DNA of 64,000 nt from positions 38,388 to 102,387 of the forward strand of contig CALQJI020000007.1 of assembly GCA_943330855.2 (NCBI GenBank). Reading direction: 5' to 3'. The notes under the pieces were generated by a model. That model was not told the DNA's origin, searched no databases, and saw nothing but the letters and a program-made list of their open reading frames with translations. The first letter of the stretch is position 1; every line of letters begins with the position of its first letter. Shown here one piece after another: positions 58,519 through 64,000 of the stretch. Source of the stretch: Klebsiella pneumoniae. GTDB lineage: Bacteria; Verrucomicrobiota; Verrucomicrobiia; Limisphaerales; SXTU01. A program made the position numbers and the translations under genes.

Positions 58519-59244
58519 ATGAACGACCACCAGAAAACCTCGGCGGTGCTGACGGGCCTGACGGTTCTGTTCGCCGGGCTGGCGCTGGTCTTCTGGATGA
58601 CGCCGCGCGCCGGCACTAGTGCGGTGCGTCGGGTTTCACCGCCCGGCCCGGTTTTCACGAACACCGCCACCGTGCGCCTCTCTGTGGGTGAACTCACGAA
58701 GGCTGGCGGCGATGTGTCCGGGCTGGATTGCTACGCCTGCCACAGCAAGGACAAGCCCGTCGCGCCGAAATTCGATGCGGCGGGCGTTCAGCTTCCCTCG
58801 GTCGCGCATCGCGATGTGGTTTTCTCGCGCATGAACTGCGCGGCCTGCCACGCGCCGGATGCGAAGGTGGAGCTGAAGTTCGATGCCGAGGGCAGAGTCC
58901 TCACGCCCGCTGCCCACACCAACGATGTCGCTCGCCACGGTCGCACCATCGGCAACGACCACTGTTTCAACTGCCACGACCCGATGAACCTCGCCGAGCT
59001 CCGCACCGTCGGCGGGAAGAAGCTCAAGCTCACCGAAAGCACGTTGCTCTGCGCGAGCTGCCACGGCCCGAGCTATCGCGACTGGCAGCAAGGCGTCCAC
59101 GGCCGGAACAACGGCTTTTGGAACGCGAAGTTCGGCACCGCTGAGCGCAAGGACTGCACCTCGTGCCACGACCCGCACTCACCCGCGCTGCCGCTGCTGA
59201 GACCACTACCCGCTCCGTTCCGAGCGGCCTCGAAAGGACACTGA
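58519..59244 (+). CDS. Membrane-anchored pentahaem c-type cytochrome
   Basis: 241 residues. One N-terminal helix (LTGLTVLFAGLALVFWM) anchors a periplasmic domain with five CxxCH sites: CYACH, CAACH, CFNCH, CASCH and CTSCH. The arrangement is of the cytochrome c3/multihaem class rather than NapC/NirT. Directly before the ferredoxin and NrfD-like genes, it is the probable electron acceptor or donor of that complex, in the place of the cytochrome subunit in Cbc-type complexes of Geobacter. Confidence 0.88.
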   Translation: MNDHQKTSAVLTGLTVLFAGLALVFWMTPRAGTSAVRRVSPPGPVFTNTATVRLSVGELTKAGGDVSGLDCYACHSKDKPVAPKFDAAGVQLPSVAHRDVVFSRMNCAACHAPDAKVELKFDAEGRVLTPAAHTNDVARHGRTIGNDHCFNCHDPMNLAELRTVGGKKLKLTESTLLCASCHGPSYRDWQQGVHGRNNGFWNAKFGTAERKDCTSCHDPHSPALPLLRPLPAPFRAASKGH

Positions 59245-59245
59245 T

Positions 59246-60202
59246 ATGCCTGCCAACACTCATTTGCCGAACCTTGCAGCGCCCGCACCAGACGCGGGCA
59301 GCACGAGCCGCCGCAGCTTCCTCCGCACCTCCGCCGTGGCCACGTCCGCGCTGGCCGCGCTGGCCGCGAGCTTGGCTCCGTTACGCGAGTTGAGCGACTT
59401 CGGCTCCGTGGAGGAGTTCCTGCAAAGGCACTACAAGGAACTCACGCCCGTCGAACTAGAGCAGGCACTCGCCCGCATCCGCCGCGAGGTCGAGCAGCAA
59501 TACGGCCTGCGTCCGCACCTGCGCGATCTCAAGCCGATGGACGGCGTCGAGTTCGTCTATTGTCTCAACCTCTCGTCCTGTATCGGCTGCCGGAAATGCG
59601 TCCACGCCTGTGTCGCGGAGAACAACCTGTCGCGCAGCCCGGAGCTGCAATACATCCGCGTGCTGAAGCTGCCCAACGGCACGTTCGACATGGAGAAGGG
59701 CGACCACCACTACGCGACGCCGACGGTGCCGGAGAAAGGCTTCTTCTACATGCCGGTGCAGTGCCACCAGTGCAAGAACCCCCCGTGTGTGAAGGTCTGT
59801 CCGGTGGACGCGACGTGGCAGGAGAGCGATGGCATCACGGTGATTGACTACGACTGGTGCATCGGTTGCCGCTACTGCGAGGCCGCGTGTCCCTACTTCG
59901 CGCGGCGCTTCAACTTCGCCGAGCCGAGCATCCCGAAGGAGCAGCTCAATCTCGACATGGCCTATCTCGGCAACCGTCCGCGCCACAAAGGCGTGATGGA
60001 GAAATGTCACTTCTGCATCCAGCGCACCCGCGCGGGCAAGTATCCAGCCTGCCTCGAAGTCTGCCCCACCGGGGCACGCAAGTTCGGCAACATCCTCGAC
60101 CCGGCGAGTGAGGTGTCGCAAATCCTGCGGCACAAGCGCGTGTTCGTGCTGAAGGAGGAGGTCGGGACACTGCCGAGGTTCTTCTACTACTTCGACACAT
60201 GA
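59246..60202 (+). CDS. Tat-exported four-cluster ferredoxin subunit (HybA/DmsB-like)
   Basis: 318 residues. A twin-arginine leader (SRRSFLRTSAVATSALAALA) precedes four cysteine groups for [4Fe-4S] clusters: CIGCRKCVHAC, CHQCKNPPCVKVCPVDAT, CIGCRYCEAACPYFARRF and CHFCIQRTRAGKYPACLEVC. The last residues (VLKEEVGTLPRFFYYFDT) match the HybA/DsrO-type tail. Its start follows the pentahaem stop by one base and its stop overlaps the NrfD-like start (ATGA). It would carry electrons between the membrane quinone site and periplasmic haems. Confidence 0.93.
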   Translation: MPANTHLPNLAAPAPDAGSTSRRSFLRTSAVATSALAALAASLAPLRELSDFGSVEEFLQRHYKELTPVELEQALARIRREVEQQYGLRPHLRDLKPMDGVEFVYCLNLSSCIGCRKCVHACVAENNLSRSPELQYIRVLKLPNGTFDMEKGDHHYATPTVPEKGFFYMPVQCHQCKNPPCVKVCPVDATWQESDGITVIDYDWCIGCRYCEAACPYFARRFNFAEPSIPKEQLNLDMAYLGNRPRHKGVMEKCHFCIQRTRAGKYPACLEVCPTGARKFGNILDPASEVSQILRHKRVFVLKEEVGTLPRFFYYFDT

Positions 60203-61956
60203 CTCAGACGGCCAAAAACTTTCTGAGCTTCCTCGCCCGCTGCGGGCAGCTCGCCTGTCAGGGCGACTGGCGCTACTACGCTTGGACCGGCCTGCTCTTC
60301 GCCCTCTGCCTCGTGGGCCTCAACGCCTACGCGAAGCAGTTCGTCCACGGCCTTATCACCACGGACATGACGGACCAGGTCTCGTGGGGCGTTTACATCG
60401 CGAACTTCACCTTCCTCGTCGGCGTCGCGGCGGCGGCGGTCATGCTCGTCATCCCGGTTTACCTCTACAAAAACGAGGAGCTCGACGACCTCGTCATCTT
60501 CGGCGAGTTGCTGGCCATCGCGGCGATTCTGATGTGTCTGGCGTTCGTAATGGTGGACTTGGGTCGGCCCGACCGCTTCTGGCACATGATTCCGGGCATC
60601 GGGAAGTTCAACTTCCCGGCTTCGCTCCTGAGCTGGGATGTCATCGTGCTCAACGGCTACCTCGCCCTGAACATTTACGTCTGCGCCTACCTGCTCTACT
60701 GCCGCTATAAGAAGCAGCCGCCGCGCAAGTGGCTTTACCTGCCGCTCATCTTCGTCGGCATCGTGTGGGCCATTTCCATCCACACGGTCACGGCCTTCCT
60801 CTACGTCGGCCTCGGCGGGCGGCCGTTCTGGAACTCCGCCATCATCGGCCCGCGTTTCCTTGCGTCGGCGTTCACAGCGGGGCCGGCGCTCATCATCCTC
60901 GCGCTGCAAATCGTCCGGCGAGTCACCTCGCATACCGCCGAGGAGTCGTCCTCCGCGAGCGATACGAAGGGCCTGATGAAGCGCCCCGCTACAGCGGCAG
61001 ACCTCGACCTGCTCGCGCGCTTCCTGCCGGAGCTGAGTTCCGCTTCCGCCGAGGCGCGGGAGCGCGTGCTCGCCAGCGCGGCATTTCTCGAAGTCCCGGC
61101 GACGCACCCCTTCCTGCGCCAAGGCGCCCGGGGTGACGACGCGTTTTTCGTGCTGCAAGGCCGCGTGGCCGTGAACCGCGCGGACAGCGGCCTCGTCCGC
61201 ACCGTCCGCACGCTCGGACCCGGCGAGCAGTTCGGCGAAATCTCCTCCCTCGCCGGCACGCCACGCACCGCCACCGCTGTGGCCGAGGAGGCGACGCGCG
61301 TGTTGCGTGTGCCCGCCGAGACGCTGCGGCAGTTGATGAAAGCGCCGCCACTCGCGCGCCTCATCCGCGCCCGGATGCACGACCGGCTGATGATCAGCGA
61401 CCGTGCGTTGCTCACGCTGCGGCACATTGTCCAAGTCTCAATGATCATCAACGTGTTCCTGCTCGGGAACGAAGTCTTCAAGGAGTTCTACACTGGCAAC
61501 CTCCACGTCAGCGCGTCCCAATACCTCTACTTCGGCCTGCACGGTTACAACGCACTCGTCCCGTGGATTTGGACCGCCATCGCCTGCAACCTCACCGCGC
61601 TCGTGCTGCTCCTGCTGCCCATCAGCACCAGCCTCAAGTGGCTCGATGTCGCCTGCGTGCTCGCCATCGTCGGTATCTGGATTGAGAAGGGCATGGGCCT
61701 CGTCATCCCCGGCTTCGTGCCCAGCCCGCTCGGGGAGATCGTCGAATACTCGCCGACCTGGAACGAGACCCTCATTTGCCTTGGCATCTGGGCGTTTGGT
61801 CTGCTCATCTACACCCTGCTCCTGCGCGTCGCCGTGCCGATCCTCCAAGGACGCTTAACCCACACCACCGCACCCATCATGACATCTAACCCGGCCAGCG
61901 CGTCGCGGGTGCAATCGAACGTCCTCGTGGACGGGGCGCCGGGCTTGGGTCGCTAG
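60199..61956 (+). CDS. NrfD/HybB-like quinone-site membrane subunit with inserted cyclic-nucleotide-binding domain
   Basis: 585 residues. About six membrane helices precede and four follow an extra domain. Family features: WGVYIANFTFLVGVAAAAVM, MVDLGRPDRFWHM and SWDVIVLNGYLALNI match NrfD/HybB/PsrC proteins, which hold a quinone site. Residues ~266-395 form a cNMP-binding domain (CAP_ED): HPFLRQGARGDDAFFVLQGR, then the phosphate cassette FGEISSLAGTPRTATAVA with Glu347 and Arg356. It lies after an even number of helices, so probably in the cytoplasm. Helices resume near residue 407. No frameshift is needed; the domain is a true in-frame insertion. Coupled by overlap to the ferredoxin gene. Confidence 0.87.
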   Translation: MTQTAKNFLSFLARCGQLACQGDWRYYAWTGLLFALCLVGLNAYAKQFVHGLITTDMTDQVSWGVYIANFTFLVGVAAAAVMLVIPVYLYKNEELDDLVIFGELLAIAAILMCLAFVMVDLGRPDRFWHMIPGIGKFNFPASLLSWDVIVLNGYLALNIYVCAYLLYCRYKKQPPRKWLYLPLIFVGIVWAISIHTVTAFLYVGLGGRPFWNSAIIGPRFLASAFTAGPALIILALQIVRRVTSHTAEESSSASDTKGLMKRPATAADLDLLARFLPELSSASAEARERVLASAAFLEVPATHPFLRQGARGDDAFFVLQGRVAVNRADSGLVRTVRTLGPGEQFGEISSLAGTPRTATAVAEEATRVLRVPAETLRQLMKAPPLARLIRARMHDRLMISDRALLTLRHIVQVSMIINVFLLGNEVFKEFYTGNLHVSASQYLYFGLHGYNALVPWIWTAIACNLTALVLLLLPISTSLKWLDVACVLAIVGIWIEKGMGLVIPGFVPSPLGEIVEYSPTWNETLICLGIWAFGLLIYTLLLRVAVPILQGRLTHTTAPIMTSNPASASRVQSNVLVDGAPGLGR

Positions 61957-61981
61957 GCGGTGCTACCCGGAGCCCAGTTTA

Positions 61982-62671
61982 ATGCGAAAATCTGACAATC
62001 ATTTTGTCCACCGCACGGGTTGGCTACGCGCCTCTGTCCTCGGTGCCAACGACGGCATTGTATCCACGGCCAGCTTGATTTTGGGTGTCGCCACCGCCCA
62101 GTCCAGCCACGGCAGCATTGTAGTCGCTGGGCTCGCCGGATTGATTGCCGGCGCGATGTCCATGGCCGCAGGCGAGTATGTTTCCGTGAGCTCGCAGGCA
62201 GATACCGAGCGCGCCGATCTCGACCGGGAGCGGGTCGAGTTGGCCAACAACCACGCCCTCGAACTCGCCGAGTTGGCCGCCATTTATGTCGCGCGCGGAC
62301 TGGAGGCCGAGCTTGCGCACAGAGTCGCCAGCCAGCTGATGGCCCACGACGCGCTCGGGGCGCACGCCCGTGACGAGTTGGGCATTTCCCATACCCTGAG
62401 TGCCCGGCCCATTCAGGCCGCCCTGGCATCCGCTGGAGCATTTGCTGTGGGTGCAGCCCTGCCACTCCTGCTGGTTTTCATGGTGCCACGCTCCGCGCTG
62501 GTCTGGACGGTTTCGGGTGCTTCGCTCGGCTTGCTCGCGTCGCTGGGTGCTTTGGCGGCGCGCACCGGAGGAGCGCCGGTGGGGAGGGCCATGGTTCGGG
62601 TTGCTTTTTGGGGTGCTTTGGCGATGGCACTGACCGCCGCAGTAGGTGCTCTTTTCGGTGCGACTCCATGA
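61982..62671 (+). CDS. VIT1/CCC1-family iron/manganese transporter-like protein
   Basis: 229 residues with about five membrane helices. The N-terminal HRTGWLRASVLGANDGIVST and GLIAGAMSMAAGEYVSVSSQ, then a long charged helix (DTERADLDRERVELANNHAL), and the C-terminal helices match the VIT family, which exports Fe2+ or Mn2+. It follows the electron-transfer module by 25 bases; iron export could accompany iron-based respiration, but this link is inference. Overlaps the next start by four bases. Confidence 0.93.
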   Translation: MRKSDNHFVHRTGWLRASVLGANDGIVSTASLILGVATAQSSHGSIVVAGLAGLIAGAMSMAAGEYVSVSSQADTERADLDRERVELANNHALELAELAAIYVARGLEAELAHRVASQLMAHDALGAHARDELGISHTLSARPIQAALASAGAFAVGAALPLLLVFMVPRSALVWTVSGASLGLLASLGALAARTGGAPVGRAMVRVAFWGALAMALTAAVGALFGATP

Positions 62672-63180
62672 GCTCGTTTTCCCCAATGGCCGCAACCCCT
62701 AACCCGGTGCTGCATCTAACCGCCGACGACGCCCGCCAGTCCCTCCGCGATCACGCCGCGGCGAAAGGCGATGAGGTTCGCGCCAAGTTCGGTCCGCGCC
62801 TGGGTTGGGCGGAACTCAACCGCCTGCTCGAAGACCGCACGCTCGTGCGCTACCCGTGCCGCATCGCCTTCGACTCCACGCCGCTTCAAGCCGGCGAGTT
62901 CGCCTACCCCGAGCCACTCGGCGAACGCCCCGACGCTGGCTTCCGCATTTGCGTCCACCCGCGCTTCGAGACGGACCTGGAGGCCGTGCCGGCGCTGGTG
63001 CTCTACCAATTGGTCGCTGTGAACTACGGCGACTTCGCCACGCCGGAGGACGCCGAGGCGTTCGGGGCGGCGGCACTGGGAGTGAGTCAGGAGGAGTATT
63101 ACCAGCGGCTCTGCCAGTTCGCTGAGCAAGTCAGCGCGGGGATTCGCGCGGGGTCGCCTCCACCGGAAGCATGCCGTTGA
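62668..63180 (+). CDS. Conserved hypothetical protein (170 aa)
   Basis: 170 residues starting within the VIT stop (ATGA). No signal peptide or membrane helix. Segments such as LGWAELNRLLEDRTLVRYPC, RIAFDSTPLQAGEFAYPEPL, FRICVHPRFE and LYQLVAVNYGDFATPEDAEA read as a compact folded domain. I believe similar uncharacterised proteins occur elsewhere, but no function is known to me. Translational coupling to the metal transporter is the only functional hint. Confidence 0.7.
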   Translation: MSSFSPMAATPNPVLHLTADDARQSLRDHAAAKGDEVRAKFGPRLGWAELNRLLEDRTLVRYPCRIAFDSTPLQAGEFAYPEPLGERPDAGFRICVHPRFETDLEAVPALVLYQLVAVNYGDFATPEDAEAFGAAALGVSQEEYYQRLCQFAEQVSAGIRAGSPPPEACR

Positions 63181-63614
63181 TTCGGGGAGCGCCCGCGCCC
63201 GTGTGCGGTCGTTGTGGGCCCGGCAATGAACTCGTCCTCGGACACGCCCCACACGCTGCGGATAGGTTGGTCCGCATAACCTTCCGCCAGTAGTTCGACT
63301 GGCAGGAACAGCCAAGCCGCTCCCGCCAACGGCAGGAGTTCACGGCCGGGAAGGGGAAGGAACAGCGTGGCTGACCTTCAAAGATTCATCCTTAACAAAG
63401 CAGTTGAGTAAGTTGCCCTTGGTGGCAAATGGCTGTTGGAATGGGGAACCCGGGCCAGCGCTGGGAAAGGATAGGGGCCAGAGTATTGCCCCGCTACTCA
63501 CCTCGAGAGCCGCCTTGCCCGCTCCCAGCGGGGGACCCGAGGACCGCCGGCAGAAAGCACCGACCAAATCAGACCCAACGGCGTGACTCAAACGCGCCGC
63601 GCAGACGGAGCGCC
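63181..63614. other. Gene-free stretch before the terminal tandem repeats
   Basis: Short overlapping frames only, none with a family motif, ribosome-binding site or coherent composition. Contains GC-rich dyads (for example GGAGCGCCCGCGCCC) but no clear terminator. Confidence 0.4.
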
Positions 63615-63936
63615 TCTCCAACCCCCGTTTTTAGGTTCAGCTCACCTGTTTGAGGTGTAGCAGGTGAGTTCCTATAGCCTATTCTGAGATCGAATGGCCC
63701 CGCACAAAAGAATTTTGAGATAATTGTGACTCTCTATTACACCCCATTATGCGCCTAGAAATCGCATTTGGCGTGTCTCCAACCGCCGTTTTTAGGTTCA
63801 TCTCACCCGTTTGCGGTATGGTCAGCGAACTCCTATGGCCTATGCTCAGAGCGATTGCACCCTACACATCAGCCCGTTGAGTCACTTGTGACTCTCCATT
63901 ATGGCCCATAATAGACCTACAAACCGCAGTGAAAGT
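63615..63936. repeat. Two diverged ~161-bp tandem direct repeats
   Basis: Copy 1 (63615-63775) and copy 2 (63776-63936) both start TCTCCAACCNCCGTTTTTAG, share GTTCATCTCACCNGTTTG-like sequence, CTCCTATGGCCTAT-like sequence and TTGTGACTCTCNATTA, and end in CCTANAAANCGC. Scattered substitutions and small indels separate them. The sequence is clearly less GC-rich than the genes and has no open frame of note. Confidence 0.75.
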
Positions 63937-64000
63937 GTAGGAAGGGGTTTTGAGACGCCTAGCCGGTGAAGTTTTTGTTTTCCGTCATGAAATTGAACTC

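Overview
The window is GC-rich bacterial chromosome packed with protein genes. Its content points to Verrucomicrobiota, most likely a Pedosphaerales/Limisphaerales-like (subdivision 3) lineage. The grounds are DUF1501 plus Planctomycete-type cytochrome c (PSC) pairs, Tat-exported sugar isomerase and PhoD-like proteins, an FGly-type sulfatase, PocR-AraC regulators, DUF2934, and many palindromic intergenic repeats. This placement is inference from gene families; no rRNA or tRNA gene is visible.

Layout. 1-5 kb: end of a DUF2064 glycosyltransferase, then an oxidoreductase / TIM-barrel isomerase / PhoD-like phosphatase run. 5-11.4 kb (minus): DUF1501 protein, two-haem PSC protein and a PA14-like pentahaem cytochrome. 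11.6-22 kb: beta-carbonic anhydrase, ROK kinase, RsgA, YajQ, sulfatase, a long-form IspG with in-frame repeat insertions and a duplicated 3' end, RseP and an iron-type alcohol dehydrogenase. 22.3-27.2 kb (minus): a three-gene membrane system with one MotA/TolQ/ExbB-like channel carrying a zinc ribbon and a ~660-residue repetitive cytoplasmic tail, plus two different single-pass B-type partners. 27.4-35.3 kb: DUF1858-rhodanese, DUF433/DUF5615 toxin-antitoxin pair, NifU-like scaffold, MetH, NAD kinase and a LacI regulator. 35.5-43.4 kb: a signalling island with a lone receiver, an AAA ATPase pseudogene, PocR-AraC, two sensor kinases, two more response regulators and small unknown genes. 43.4-54.5 kb: small unknowns, NnrS, two paralogous secreted monohaem proteins, a DUF2231-cytochrome fusion, a secreted YHS-truncated haemoglobin, a radical SAM protein, two universal stress proteins and an Acg-like nitroreductase; this resembles a low-oxygen/NO/redox-stress set. 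55.2-62 kb: a compact respiratory module with an octahaem MtrA/PioA-like cytochrome, MtrB/PioB-like porin, small cytochrome c, pentahaem cytochrome, four-cluster ferredoxin subunit and an NrfD-like quinone-site subunit containing an inserted cyclic-nucleotide-binding domain. Then come a VIT/CCC1 metal transporter and a small unknown. The last 800 bases hold no gene but carry a diverged ~161-bp tandem repeat.

How it may work together. The 55-62 kb module can be read as a complete path: quinone pool, NrfD/FeS complex, periplasmic cytochromes, outer-membrane porin-cytochrome conduit. It would move electrons to, or from, an extracellular partner, with the inserted domain as a possible cytoplasmic control point. 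The 22-27 kb trio reads as an ion-driven rotary or force-transducing complex related in plan to MotAB, TolQR and ZorAB. Its two unlike B subunits, only one with the expected acidic residue, would be unusual. These two systems are the most promising for new biology. A second theme is repeat invasion: several distinct inverted-repeat families, one nested inside another, and two short tandem-repeat insertions kept in frame inside ispG.
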